In this document: positions 1-6,961 of the stretch, piece by piece
Layout of the letters: each line of letters starts with the position of its first letter
How positions within the stretch are numbered: the first letter of the stretch is position 1
From: Limosilactobacillus antri DSM 16041
Lineage (GTDB): Bacteria; Bacillota; Bacilli; Lactobacillales; Lactobacillaceae
NCBI RefSeq assembly: GCF_000160835.1
Contig: NZ_GG700734.1
Span: 1-20,674 of the forward strand
Length of the DNA: 20,674 bases
Reading direction: 5' to 3'
Program-made: the position numbers and the translations under genes
The notes under the pieces: generated by a model
Database searches by the model: none
Told to the model about the DNA's origin: nothing
Seen by the model: only the letters and a program-made list of their open reading frames with translations

Positions 1-1
1 G

Positions 2-82
2 GTTATTCCGGCATAGCTCAGTTGGTAGAGCACCTGACTGTTAATCAGGTTGTCGTCAGTTCGAGTCTGACTGCCGGAGTTA
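2..82 (+). repeat. 81-bp direct repeat, left copy (tRNA-Asn plus flanks)
   Basis: These 81 bp are identical to 6773-6853 and in the same orientation. Together the copies bracket 6.7 kb with the isochorismatase relic, tRNA-Thr, tpx, the LysR gene and metE-metF-folD. Recombination between them could delete or amplify that block (inference). Confidence 0.9.
7..79 (+). tRNA. tRNA-Asn (GTT), first copy
   Basis: A full cloverleaf can be folded: a 7-bp acceptor stem TCCGGCA/TGCCGGA, D-arm, a 5-bp anticodon stem CCTGA/TCAGG around loop CTGTTAA (anticodon GTT at 40-42), and a T-arm with GTTCGAGTC. The discriminator base is G and CCA is not encoded. The gene is identical to the second copy at 6778-6850. 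Its promoter lies left of the window. A terminator follows directly, so it is probably transcribed alone or as the last gene of a unit. Confidence 0.97.
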
Positions 83-90
83 TTATGAGA

Positions 91-121
91 AAGTCGTCAA
101 CGTACTGTTGGCGGCTTTTTT
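91..121 (+). terminator. Rho-independent terminator after tRNA-Asn
   Basis: The stem GTCGTCAAC/GTTGGCGGC (9 bp, two G-U pairs) with loop GTACT-like bases is followed by a run of six T. It ends the tRNA-Asn transcript before the isochorismatase gene starts at 141. Confidence 0.85.
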
Positions 122-140
122 ACGATTGGGGGGACATACA

Positions 141-646
141 GTGAGGGCCTTACTAGTAATTGATATGCAAAATGGGGTTTGCAAGCCGGCCGGGAACCGT
201 GGCAGCTACCAGAGTTGGTCCAGCTAATCAATCAGCGGATTAACCACTACCATGCCCAGGGCTGGCCGGTCATCTTTATCCAACATCAAAATGTAAACTT
301 AATTAAGAAAACTGGTTCCTGGCAGCTAGTACCAGAGCTGAAACGGTGGGAAGGGGATCTCTATGTCGACAAAACGCACCCCAACGCCTTTTATCACACC
401 AGCCTGCAAGAGCTTCTCAGCCAGCGCCAGGTTGATGAACTAGAAATTTGCGGCGCGCAGACCGAATACTGTGTCGACGCAACGGTCAAAATGGCCCATG
501 GACTGGGCTATCGAGTGCTAATGGTGCATGGCGCTAGTAGCACCTTTGATAATGAGTTTATGGACGCGGAAAAGACAGTTCGCTATTTTGAGTGGCTGTG
601 GGGGAAGAATTTCCTGGAATTTATTTCTAAAATAAAAGCAAAATAG
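141..646 (+). pseudogene. Isochorismatase-family hydrolase, frameshifted near the N-terminus
   Basis: This is a cysteine-hydrolase (isochorismatase-like) protein of about 168 residues. Members of the family hydrolyse small amides or vinyl ethers; the substrate here is unknown. The N-terminus reads VRALLVIDMQNGV from GTG 141, behind a G-rich ribosome binding site at 128-133. That frame contains the family's catalytic Asp (VIDMQN) but stops at about 227. The rest of the protein (QAGREPWQLPEL onward) lies in another frame, which is closed upstream by a TGA at 161. It carries the Lys region (VDKTHPNAF) and the catalytic Cys (TEYCVD). One missing T in GGGGTTTG at 174-180 explains the break, because an extra T restores MQNGVLQAGREPW. 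A TTG at 179 could start translation but would give a protein without the catalytic Asp and with no clear ribosome site. The gene is either a recent frameshift mutation or a homopolymer sequencing error. The family is clear; the broken state is read directly from the sequence. Confidence 0.8.
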
Positions 647-649
647 GTG

Positions 650-678
650 TTTTCAAGGTGAAGGCATCATGATATAAT
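650..678 (+). promoter_or_regulatory. Probable promoter of tRNA-Thr
   Basis: A perfect -10 box TATAAT lies at 673-678, with a poor -35 candidate TTTTCA at 650-655 and 17-nt spacing. It sits 27 nt upstream of the tRNA-Thr gene and just after the isochorismatase stop codon. The -10 box is convincing; the -35 box is weak. Confidence 0.6.
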
Positions 679-705
679 AATTAACGTTGACTTGTGATAG
701 GTCAT

Positions 706-778
706 GCCAACTTAGCTCAGTCGGTAGAGCATCTCCCTCGTAAAGAGAAGGTCGGAGGTTCGATTCCTCTAGTTGGCA
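706..778 (+). tRNA. tRNA-Thr (CGT)
   Basis: The acceptor stem is GCCAACT/AGTTGGC with discriminator A. The D-arm is GCTC/GAGC and the T-arm carries GGTTCGATTCC. The anticodon CGT at 739-741 lies in loop CTCGTAA. The anticodon stem TCTCC/AGAGA has a C-A mismatch (736 with 744) at the pair closing the loop, which is slightly unusual. CCA is not encoded. Confidence 0.95.
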
Positions 779-791
779 CTAATTTATATGG

Positions 792-831
792 ACTGGATAA
801 TTCCTGATGAAGGGGAGTTATCCAGTTTTTT
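792..831 (+). terminator. Rho-independent terminator after tRNA-Thr
   Basis: The stem ACTGGATAA/TTATCCAGT (9 bp) extends inward by about five further pairs and is followed by TTTTTT. It separates tRNA-Thr from tpx. Confidence 0.88.
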
Positions 832-859
832 AATTCATTACTGCTTTCTAGGCGAAGTT

Positions 860-868
860 TGTTATACT
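860..868 (+). promoter_or_regulatory. Probable extended -10 promoter of tpx
   Basis: TGTTATACT forms an extended -10 (TGn plus TATACT), 35 nt before the tpx start. No convincing -35 box is present, as is common for extended -10 promoters. Confidence 0.5.
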
Positions 869-903
869 GGACATAATTCGATTGAGAAAGGAAGCTGATA
901 CGG

Positions 904-1404
904 ATGGAAATCACAATCAATGGTGAACAGCGGCAGTTGGTCGGTAACCCGCCCGCGGTTGGCGATGATTTTCCGCATTTCAAGGTTTTTGACAAGGACG
1001 GTCACAAGGTTAAGATGAAGGAGCTGCTGGGCAAGGTGACCCTGCTGAGCGTTGTCCCCGACATTAATACCCCGGTCTGCAGTCTCCAGACCAAGCGCTT
1101 TAATTCAACCATGGACCAGTTTACAGACGTCAACTTTTTGACAATTTCGACCAATACCACGGCGGACCAGCAAAAGTGGTGTGCGGCTGAAGGCGTCAAG
1201 AATATGCAACTCGTTTCCGATAGCGAAGAGTCGTTTGGCTACGAATCCAAGCTGTTGATCCCGGACGAGGGCTTCCTGGCCCGGTCAGTCTGGATCCTTG
1301 ACGCAGCGGGGAAGGTTGTCTACCGGGAAATCGTTGCTGAACTGACTGACGAGCCGGATTATGACCAGGCACTGGCGGCCTTAAAGAAAGCACTGGCGAA
1401 GTAG
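904..1404 (+). CDS. tpx: Thiol peroxidase (2-Cys peroxiredoxin, Tpx type)
   Basis: This cytosolic peroxidase of 166 residues, the usual Tpx length, reduces H2O2 and organic hydroperoxides with electrons from thioredoxin. The peroxidatic Cys is C59 in TPVCSLQT with T56 beside it. The resolving Cys is C93 in QKWCAAEGV, and a conserved Arg is R127 (LARSVW). The C93 position is the one expected for atypical 2-Cys Tpx enzymes that form an intramolecular disulfide. The ATG at 904 is preceded by the strong ribosome site AAAGGAAG. The gene stands alone between a tRNA terminator and its own terminator, with an extended -10 promoter upstream. For a catalase-poor lactic acid bacterium this is a plausible main peroxide defence (inference). 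Confidence 0.95.
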   Translation: MEITINGEQRQLVGNPPAVGDDFPHFKVFDKDGHKVKMKELLGKVTLLSVVPDINTPVCSLQTKRFNSTMDQFTDVNFLTISTNTTADQQKWCAAEGVKNMQLVSDSEESFGYESKLLIPDEGFLARSVWILDAAGKVVYREIVAELTDEPDYDQALAALKKALAK

Positions 1405-1430
1405 CCTTATCAATTTCATATTAAACACAA

Positions 1431-1463
1431 AGACCGGCTGCCGTTAATGGCAACCGGCCTTTT
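1431..1463 (+). terminator. Terminator after tpx
   Basis: The hairpin CCGG-C-TGCC / GGCA-A-CCGG with loop GTTAAT is followed by TTTT. It lies 27 nt behind the tpx stop. It is imperfect but well placed. Confidence 0.7.
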
Positions 1464-1474
1464 AACGATTAGGA

Positions 1475-1516
1475 GCGCGTGAACTACCAATTTCCGGTGG
1501 TTTACGCGCCCTTTTT
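1475..1516 (+). terminator. Second strong hairpin terminator between tpx and the LysR gene
   Basis: The 14-bp stem GCGCGTGAACTACC/GGTGGTTTACGCGC, including G-U pairs valid on the plus strand, is followed by CCTTTTT. The T-run overlaps the stop codon of the convergent LysR gene. It probably blocks read-through from tpx into the regulator on the opposite strand. Confidence 0.8.
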
Positions 1517-2447
1517 ATTCGTCTTCGCCAATAATCGGGAAACCGTAATCGCGAATGTGGTTCTTTAGCAATTGGATGTATTCCTGGCCCAGCTGGCTGG
1601 TGATTGTGTGCTGGTGCTGGACAATCCCTAGCGTAATCGGATCATCCAACTCCAGGGGAATCGCGACAATCTTGTCGTCGTTGAGCTTGCTGCTGATGAT
1701 TCCCGAACTAATAGTGTAGCCGTTCAAACCGACCATTAGGTTAAAGATGGTTGCCCGGTCGCTAACCTTAATTTCCTTCTTATGGCTGAGGGTCGACTGG
1801 ATTTCTTCGGAGAAGTAAAAGGAGTTGTTCTCCCCCTGCTCAAAGGACAGGTAGGGCAGCTCGGTCAGGTCGGCAAGGCTGATCGAGTGACGCTTGGCCA
1901 AGGGGTTATAGCGGCTCAAAAAGACGTGCGGCCGGGCCGTAAAAAGCGGCGTGAACTCCAAGCCGTTTTCCGTTAGCAGTTTGCTGATGATCCGGCGGTT
2001 AAAGTTATTGATGTAGAGCACGCCCAGTTCGCTTTTAAACGTGCGCAGGTCGTTAAAGATATTTTCCGTTTCGGTTTCCCGCAGGGTGAACTTATAGCTT
2101 GGTGAGTTGATCTCCTTGATGAGTTCCACGAAGGCGTTGACCACAAAGGCGTAGTGCTGGGCCGAAACCGCAAAGGACTGGTGGAGGGGCTGCTGTTTTT
2201 TGAAGCGGTCATCGAGCAGGCGGACCTGGTCTAAGATCTGCTTGGCGTAGTTCATAAATTCGCGGCCGTCAGCGGTCAGCCGGACGCCGGAATTGCTCCG
2301 TTGCAAAATGGTGATGCCCATCTCCTTCTCCAGGTCCTTAATCGCGCTTGAGAGGCTGGGCTGGGTGAGGTAGAGTCGTTTCGCCGCCTCATTGATTGAG
2401 CCAGTTTCAATCACCGCCTCTAAGTATTCCAATTGCTTAATCCGCAT
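1515..2447 (-). CDS. LysR-family transcriptional regulator, probably of methionine biosynthesis
   Basis: This is a LysR-type regulator of 310 residues from the chosen start. The N-terminal winged helix-turn-helix covers roughly residues 1-60 (MRIKQLEYLEAVIETGSINE, then AAKRLYLTQPSLSSAIKDLE). The remainder is a periplasmic-binding-like effector domain. The ATG at 2447 is preferred because GGGG at 2457-2460 lies nine bases upstream. An in-frame ATG at 2474 would add nine residues that overlap this ribosome site. The gene diverges from metE-metF-folD, and a MET-box-like palindrome lies in the intergenic region. By comparison with MetR/MtaR/CmbR-type regulators of streptococci and lactococci, it likely activates metE in response to a methionine precursor such as homocysteine. 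The family is certain; the target and effector are inferred from position. Confidence 0.88.
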   Translation of the reverse strand: MRIKQLEYLEAVIETGSINEAAKRLYLTQPSLSSAIKDLEKEMGITILQRSNSGVRLTADGREFMNYAKQILDQVRLLDDRFKKQQPLHQSFAVSAQHYAFVVNAFVELIKEINSPSYKFTLRETETENIFNDLRTFKSELGVLYINNFNRRIISKLLTENGLEFTPLFTARPHVFLSRYNPLAKRHSISLADLTELPYLSFEQGENNSFYFSEEIQSTLSHKKEIKVSDRATIFNLMVGLNGYTISSGIISSKLNDDKIVAIPLELDDPITLGIVQHQHTITSQLGQEYIQLLKNHIRDYGFPIIGEDE

Positions 2448-2474
2448 CAGAGCCATCCCCTTTTTTATTAGCAT

Positions 2475-2491
2475 TATAGTCTTTCCCTATA
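2475..2491. promoter_or_regulatory. MET-box-like LysR operator between the regulator and metE
   Basis: The inverted repeat TATAG-N7-CTATA spans 17 bp, the length and end sequence of the MET-box (TATAGTTTnAAACTATA) bound by MetR-type LysR proteins in Streptococcaceae. The outer arms match fully, while the centre differs. It lies just upstream of the regulator's start and about 85 nt before metE, which suits activation of metE and autoregulation. No T-box or SAM riboswitch would fit in this 128-nt gap. Confidence 0.55.
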
Positions 2492-2515
2492 TCGGGTTCA
2501 AATCTTTAACAGTTA

Positions 2516-2544
2516 TTCAATAGCGAATATTCATGGTAGATTAT
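2516..2544 (+). promoter_or_regulatory. Weak candidate promoter of metE-metF-folD
   Basis: A -35-like TTCAAT (2516-2521) is followed 17 nt later by GATTAT (2539-2544), each only partly matching consensus. An alternative extended -10 is TGGTAGATT. A weak promoter is expected for a LysR-activated operon. The exact boxes are uncertain. Confidence 0.3.
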
Positions 2545-2575
2545 TAGACAAATAAAAAACGAAAGAGATGACTGA

Positions 2576-4840
2576 ATGATGACAACCACCACAATTATCG
2601 GCTTCCCCCGGATTGGCGAGAAGCGTGAACTGAAATTTGCTACCGAGAAATACTTTAAAAACGTAATTGACCAGGAAGAATTACGGGCGACGGCAAAGCG
2701 GCTGCGGCGCCACAACTGGGAGCTGCTCCGCCAGGCGGGCATCAGCGAAATCCCCAGCAATGACTTTTCTTACTATGACCAGACCTTAGATGCCGCCTTT
2801 TTATTTAACCTGGTTCCCCAGAATGTCCAGGACCTGCCATTTTCCGAATTGGATAAGTACTTCGCCCTGGCACGGGGTTACCAGGGCCGGGAGGGCAATG
2901 TCTTAGCCTGGCCAATGAAGAAGTGGTTTAACACCAACTACCACTACCTGGTGCCCCAGCTTAACCAGGATACCCGCTTCAAGCTGACCGGGGACAAGAT
3001 CTTTGCCGAGTTTGCGGAGGCCAAGGAATTGGGAATCATTACCCGGCCAGTCCTGCTTGGTCCCTTTACCCTGTTAAAGCTGAGTGAGTACCAAAATGCG
3101 GCTGCCAGCGACTTTGTGAAGGACGCCGTGACGGCCTACCAAGCGGTTTTCACCAAGCTCATCACGCAGGGTGCCCACTGGATCCAGCTTGACGAGCCAG
3201 CGCTGGTTAAGGACCTGACTGCTGAAGACCGGCAGCTATTTAACGACCTCTACCGGCCGCTGCTGGCCGCCAAGGGGAAATTAAAGGTCCTCTTGCAGAC
3301 CTATTTTGGTGACGTTCGGGATGTGTATGACGACCTGGTCAAGCTGCCGTTTGATGGGCTCGGCTTGGACTTTGTGGAGGGGAAACAAACCCAGCAGTTG
3401 GTCAGCCGTGGTTTTCCCGCCGACAAGGTCCTTTTTGCCGGGGTGGTTAACGGGAAAAACATCTGGCGCAACCACTACGACCAAAGCCTGGCCCAGCTCA
3501 AAGCGGCCGGGGCCCAGCAAATCGTGGTGAACACTTCTTGTTCCCTGCTCCACGTCCCGCTGACGGTTGAAAACGAAGACTTTGCACCGGACGTCAAGAA
3601 GCACTTCGCCTTTGCCAAGGAAAAGCTGGCGGAGCTCCAAGACCTCGCGGCGATTTACGATGGTCGCGGCGCCGAGCAGCTGCACGCCAACCAAGCGCTA
3701 TTTGCCCACCCACGGGTGCAGGAGGACGCCGCACTCCACGACCGGATTGCCAACTTAAAAGATGCGGACTTTATTCGCCAACCCGCCCGGCCGGTCCGTG
3801 AACAGCTCCAAAAAGCGGCGTTCCAGCTGCCGCTTTTGCCAACCACGACGATCGGGTCCTTCCCGCAGACCAAGGAAGTCCGTCAGGTCCGGCGCCAGTT
3901 CCGCCGGCACGAAATTAGCCAGGAACAGTATGACGCCTTTATTAAGGGGAAAATTGACGAGTGGCTAAAGTGGCAAGAGCAGGTCGGCCTGGACGTCCTG
4001 GTACACGGGGAATTTGAACGCAACGACATGGTCGAATACTTCGGCCAGCGCCTCTCCGGCTACCTCTTTTCCAAGAACGCTTGGGTTCAATCATACGGGA
4101 CCCGCTGCGTGAAGCCGCCAATCATCTGGGGTGACGTTAAACGCCAGCAGCCGATTACCATTAAGTGGTCTAAGTACGCCCAGAGCCAAACCAAGAAGCT
4201 GGTCAAGGGGATGCTGACGGGGCCGGTGACGATCCTGAACTGGTCCTTCCCCCGCGAAGACATCAGCCTGAAGGAAGCGACCCTCCAGCTAGCCCTGGCA
4301 ATCCAGGAAGAGGTCCTCGACCTGGAAGCCAACGGAATTAAGATCATCCAGATCGATGAGGCGGCCCTGCGCGAGAAGCTGCCCCTGCGAAAGTCCGACT
4401 GGTATTCCGAATACCTCGACTGGGCCATCCCGGCCTTCCGCTTGGTCCACAGCAAGGTCCAGCCGGAAACCCAGATTCATACCCATATGTGTTACAGCGA
4501 ATTTACCGACATTATCCCGGCAATCGACGCCATGGATGCTGACGTGATCTCCTTTGAAGCATCGCGCTCCAACCTAGAAATCCTCGATGCGCTGAAGAAG
4601 CAACACTTTGAAACCGAAGTCGGTCCCGGCGTTTACGATATTCACTCACCGCGAATCCCGTCAGTTGACGAGGTACAGACGACAATTAAACGGATCCTGG
4701 CAAAAATTGCCGCGCCGAAGGTCTGGATCAATCCCGACTGTGGGCTCAAGACCCGAGGCGTGGAAGAAACCAAGGCTAGTTTAACCAACGTGCTTGCGGC
4801 GACGCGGGCAGTCCGCAGGCAGTTAGGGGAGGGTGATTAG
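2576..4840 (+). CDS. metE: Cobalamin-independent methionine synthase
   Basis: The enzyme transfers the methyl group of 5-methyltetrahydrofolate(polyglutamate) to homocysteine, making methionine without vitamin B12. At 754 residues it is full length, with the duplicated barrel architecture: N-terminal half about 1-400 starting [12 protein letters not shown], catalytic half from [10 protein letters not shown] at about 423. Zinc ligands are visible as H637 and C639 (HTHMCYSEF), E661 (SFEASRS) and C722 ([10 protein letters not shown]). GAAAGAGATG is the ribosome site. Two adjacent ATGs (2576 and 2579) are both usable. It is the first gene of a cluster with metF, which makes its methyl donor, and the metE stop TAG abuts the metF ATG. 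Expression is probably controlled by the divergent LysR protein through the MET-box. All key residues are present, so an active enzyme is expected. Confidence 0.97.
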   Translation: MMTTTTIIGFPRIGEKRELKFATEKYFKNVIDQEELRATAKRLRRHNWELLRQAGISEIPSNDFSYYDQTLDAAFLFNLVPQNVQDLPFSELDKYFALARGYQGREGNVLAWPMKKWFNTNYHYLVPQLNQDTRFKLTGDKIFAEFAEAKELGIITRPVLLGPFTLLKLSEYQNAAASDFVKDAVTAYQAVFTKLITQGAHWIQLDEPALVKDLTAEDRQLFNDLYRPLLAAKGKLKVLLQTYFGDVRDVYDDLVKLPFDGLGLDFVEGKQTQQLVSRGFPADKVLFAGVVNGKNIWRNHYDQSLAQLKAAGAQQIVVNTSCSLLHVPLTVENEDFAPDVKKHFAFAKEKLAELQDLAAIYDGRGAEQLHANQALFAHPRVQEDAALHDRIANLKDADFIRQPARPVREQLQKAAFQLPLLPTTTIGSFPQTKEVRQVRRQFRRHEISQEQYDAFIKGKIDEWLKWQEQVGLDVLVHGEFERNDMVEYFGQRLSGYLFSKNAWVQSYGTRCVKPPIIWGDVKRQQPITIKWSKYAQSQTKKLVKGMLTGPVTILNWSFPREDISLKEATLQLALAIQEEVLDLEANGIKIIQIDEAALREKLPLRKSDWYSEYLDWAIPAFRLVHSKVQPETQIHTHMCYSEFTDIIPAIDAMDADVISFEASRSNLEILDALKKQHFETEVGPGVYDIHSPRIPSVDEVQTTIKRILAKIAAPKVWINPDCGLKTRGVEETKASLTNVLAATRAVRRQLGEGD

Positions 4841-5686
4841 ATGACCAGTTTATCGTACGAAGTCTTCCCACCGAACTCCGCGGTCGGCATTAACCATCTG
4901 AACCAGGTGCTCGCCGCCCTGCAGGGCCTTGCCCCGTCGTTCATCAGTGTCACTTGCAGCAGCAAAGCGGCCCGCCTGGCCCAGGAGACGGTCAGGGTTG
5001 CCGATTACGTTGAAAATTGCTGTCACGTACCGGCGATGGCCCACCTCCCGGCTTGGTACCTTAGCCGCACTGATGTCGACCGAATCATGGCGCAGTTACG
5101 AGAACGCCACGTTGGCCGGGTGCTGGTGCTGCGTGGGGACGAACGCCCTGGGTTAGCCAAAAAGGACGACTTCCCCCACGCCAGTGACTTAATTGCCTAT
5201 ATCCGGCAGAATTACCCTGATTTTCAAATTACGGGCGCCTGTTACCCGGAAAAGCACCCGGAGTCGCTGGATATGGTGGCCGAGCTGCAGCATTTAAAGC
5301 TGAAGGTGGACGCAGGGTGTGACCAGATTATTACCCAGCTCTTCTTAGATAACCGCTGCTACTACCGTTTTCGTGAACTGTGTGCCATTGCCGGAATTGA
5401 CGTGCCGATTATTGCTGGCATTATGCCAATCATCAACGAACGGCAGGCAAACCGGATTTTGCGGACCAGCGCGGTGGCGGTTCCGGAGAAGTTTAAGGAC
5501 ATCCTGGCCAAGTATCATGACCATCCTGAGGCTTTGAAGCAGGCGGGAATTAGCTACGCGATTGACCAAATTGTCGACCTGGTGACCAACGACGTTGCCG
5601 GAATCCACCTGTACACGATGAACCAGGCGGACACCGCCCGCCAGGTTGAGCAAAACATCGGCGCCCTTCTCCAGGTCAGCTGCTAG
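4841..5686 (+). CDS. metF: 5,10-methylenetetrahydrofolate reductase
   Basis: This FAD enzyme reduces 5,10-methylene-THF to 5-methyl-THF, the methyl donor of MetE. Its 281 residues fit the short bacterial TIM-barrel type. Recognisable segments are LSYEVFPP with the catalytic Glu at residue 7, VLRGDE near 97-102, GACYPEKHPES near 129-139, DAGCDQIITQLFLD, AGIMPI, and a C-terminal IHLYTMN corresponding to the usual FYTLN motif. The ATG follows the metE stop with no gap, and GGGGAGGG at the end of metE serves as ribosome site, so the two are translationally coupled. This coupling to metE supports a dedicated role in methionine synthesis. Confidence 0.95.
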   Translation: MTSLSYEVFPPNSAVGINHLNQVLAALQGLAPSFISVTCSSKAARLAQETVRVADYVENCCHVPAMAHLPAWYLSRTDVDRIMAQLRERHVGRVLVLRGDERPGLAKKDDFPHASDLIAYIRQNYPDFQITGACYPEKHPESLDMVAELQHLKLKVDAGCDQIITQLFLDNRCYYRFRELCAIAGIDVPIIAGIMPIINERQANRILRTSAVAVPEKFKDILAKYHDHPEALKQAGISYAIDQIVDLVTNDVAGIHLYTMNQADTARQVEQNIGALLQVSC

Positions 5687-5697
5687 GGGGTGATGTG

Positions 5698-6567
5698 ATG
5701 ATTATTGATGGTAAAAAAATTGCCCGGGAAATAAATGCAAAAACCCGCCAGCAGGTTGCAGCATTAAAGGCGCACCAGCTTACACCGGGGATTGCGGTGA
5801 TTGTAGTCGGTGATGACCCGGCTAGTCAAATTTATACCCGCACTAAGCACCGTCTAGCACAGAAGCTGGGCATCGCTTCGACCCGGTACCATTTCCCGGC
5901 TGATGTCGACCAGGCAACCGTCTTACAGCAGGTTCGGAAATTAAATCGTGATGACAGTGTAGACGCCATCCTGGTACAGGCGCCCCTCCCGGCCCAGCTT
6001 AATGGTGAGGAAATTGTTAACGCAATTGACCCGGCAAAGGACGCCGATGGCCTTCACCCGCTCAACCTGGGACGGCTATATGCCAAACAGGGCGGTCACT
6101 ACCCGGTCGCCTGTACGCCCCGGGGGATCATGACGCTATTAAAGCAGTACCAGGTGCCGCTGGCGGGGGCCAACGTGGTCATTGTTGGGCGGAGCCTCCT
6201 GGTTGGCAAACCGCTCCTGGCGCTGCTGAATAATCAGAACGCGACGGTGACCTTTGTTGGCCGGCATACCAAGAAACGGGCCACACTGACCCGGCAGGCG
6301 GACATCCTAATTGTTGCCGCCGGGGTCCCCGGCCTGGTTAAAGCGGGGGACGTTAAGGCCGGGGCGGTGGTAATAGACGTAGGGATCAACCGCCTGCCAT
6401 CTGGCAAGCTGGTCGGCGACGTTGATTTCGCCGGCGTTGCCTCCCTGGCGCGGCTGATTACCCCGGTTCCTGGGGGCGTGGGCCCGCTGACGGTCGCCAT
6501 GCTGATGCGCCAGACGGTTGAGCTGGCCGAATGGCGGCGGGAACGAGTCGCTTCCCTTGTGGGCTAG
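5698..6567 (+). CDS. folD: Bifunctional methylene-THF dehydrogenase / methenyl-THF cyclohydrolase
   Basis: FolD interconverts 10-formyl-, 5,10-methenyl- and 5,10-methylene-THF with NADP(H), supplying the substrate of MetF. The 289 residues match family length. Seen are the catalytic Lys in YTRTKHRLAQKLG, VQAPLPAQL (usually VQLPLP), DADGLHPLNLGRL, CTPRGIMTLL, the nucleotide-binding GRSLLVGKPLLALL and the C-terminal VPGGVGPLTVAML. The ribosome site AGGGGGTG at 5685-5692 is well spaced for ATG 5698. A GTG at 5695 in the same frame is too close to it. It begins 11 nt after metF. In lactobacilli folD usually sits with xseA elsewhere, so this may be a second, methionine-dedicated copy (inference). 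VQAPLP instead of VQLPLP is a mild divergence. Confidence 0.95.
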   Translation: MIIDGKKIAREINAKTRQQVAALKAHQLTPGIAVIVVGDDPASQIYTRTKHRLAQKLGIASTRYHFPADVDQATVLQQVRKLNRDDSVDAILVQAPLPAQLNGEEIVNAIDPAKDADGLHPLNLGRLYAKQGGHYPVACTPRGIMTLLKQYQVPLAGANVVIVGRSLLVGKPLLALLNNQNATVTFVGRHTKKRATLTRQADILIVAAGVPGLVKAGDVKAGAVVIDVGINRLPSGKLVGDVDFAGVASLARLITPVPGGVGPLTVAMLMRQTVELAEWRRERVASLVG

Positions 6568-6604
6568 TGCCGACGATTTGTCTTAAGCAATATTAAACAT
6601 AGAG

Positions 6605-6646
6605 ATAACGGCTAGGTCGCGGAAGTTTCCGTGGCTTAGTCGTTAT
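6605..6646 (+). other. Long perfect hairpin downstream of folD (possible RNA element)
   Basis: Two 20-nt arms (6605-6624 and 6627-6646) pair completely around GT, counting G-U pairs. The G-U pairs are valid only on plus-strand RNA, because on the minus strand they become C-A mismatches. This indicates selection for a plus-strand RNA fold. No T-run follows, so it is not a standard terminator. It could be a 3'-stabilising element of the met-folD mRNA or part of a small RNA. The whole 6568-6777 stretch holds no convincing gene. Confidence 0.5.
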
Positions 6647-6679
6647 TGGAGTTATAGTGGTGTCAATGAATAGTGACGT

Positions 6680-6703
6680 GGCGGTCGGATCTCATGCGAC
6701 GCC
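6680..6703 (+). other. Second hairpin between folD and tRNA-Asn
   Basis: GGC-(G)-GTCG pairs with CGAC-GCC (7 bp, one bulged G) around loop GATCTCATG. A short GGGC/GCCC hairpin follows at 6718-6730 just before the tRNA promoter. Its function is unknown. With the 6605-6646 hairpin it makes this 200-nt gap markedly structured. Confidence 0.35.
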
Positions 6704-6730
6704 CAGAAGTAGTAACGGGCGAAAAGCCCC

Positions 6731-6760
6731 TTGACGGCGCCGGCCCTCCTTCGGTATAAT
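6731..6760 (+). promoter_or_regulatory. Promoter of the second tRNA-Asn
   Basis: TTGACG (6731-6736) and TATAAT (6755-6760) are separated by 18 nt, nearly the sigma-A consensus. The -10 box lies 17 nt before the tRNA's first base, so transcription would begin about 10 nt upstream of it. Confidence 0.85.
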
Positions 6761-6772
6761 TACTGTGTTAAA

Positions 6773-6853
6773 GTTATTCCGGCATAGCTCAGTTGGTAGA
6801 GCACCTGACTGTTAATCAGGTTGTCGTCAGTTCGAGTCTGACTGCCGGAGTTA
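6773..6853 (+). repeat. 81-bp direct repeat, right copy (tRNA-Asn plus flanks)
   Basis: This is the right partner of the direct repeat at 2-82. The downstream terminators of the two copies differ, so only the tRNA and 3-5 bases on each side are shared. Confidence 0.9.
6778..6850 (+). tRNA. tRNA-Asn (GTT), second copy
   Basis: The gene is identical over all 73 bases to the copy at 7-79, with anticodon GTT at 6811-6813 and no encoded CCA. Identity extends a few bases into both flanks (81 bp in total, 6773-6853 versus 2-82). It has its own strong promoter and terminator, so it is an independent transcription unit. Confidence 0.97.
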
Positions 6854-6855
6854 GT

Positions 6856-6900
6856 AAAAAGGGCCTGTGACAAAACCATGTTTTGCCGCAGGCCCTTTTT
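6856..6900 (+). terminator. Terminator after the second tRNA-Asn
   Basis: AAAAAGGGCCTG pairs with CAGGCCCTTTTT, with an inner CAAAAC/GTTTTG pairing that leaves a small bulge. The stem ends in a T-run. It is A-rich upstream and T-rich downstream, so it may work in both directions. Confidence 0.9.
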
Positions 6901-6903
6901 GAA

Positions 6904-6949
6904 AGATAAAAACATCCCCAATCGACACAATAGCCGATTAGGGATGTTT
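6904..6949 (-). terminator. Terminator of the BspA-like surface protein gene
   Basis: On the minus strand AAACATCCC-(T)-AATCG pairs with CGATT-(G)-GGGATGTTT and is followed by TTTATC. It lies 12 nt behind the stop codon of the minus-strand gene. Confidence 0.8.
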
Positions 6950-6961
6950 ACTGCTTAAATA

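Noticed and set aside
717..995. Minus-strand reading frame of 92 codons with a PTRGIEPPTFSLRGRCSTD-like end
   Set aside because: It runs antisense through the tRNA-Thr and the start of tpx. This peptide is a common artefact of translating tRNA genes backwards.
2448..2575. T-box or SAM riboswitch in front of metE
   Set aside because: The space is about 100 nt, lacks the T-box sequence and shows no terminator/antiterminator pair; a LysR-type palindrome is present instead.
6666..6734. Short reading frame of 22 codons between folD and tRNA-Asn
   Set aside because: It has no well-placed ribosome site, overlaps the hairpin and the -35 box of the tRNA promoter, and shows no recognisable product.
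83..6772. Integrative element inserted at tRNA-Asn
   Set aside because: No integrase or phage gene is present, and the repeat covers the whole tRNA with leader bases rather than only its 3' end, so a classic att-site insertion is not supported.
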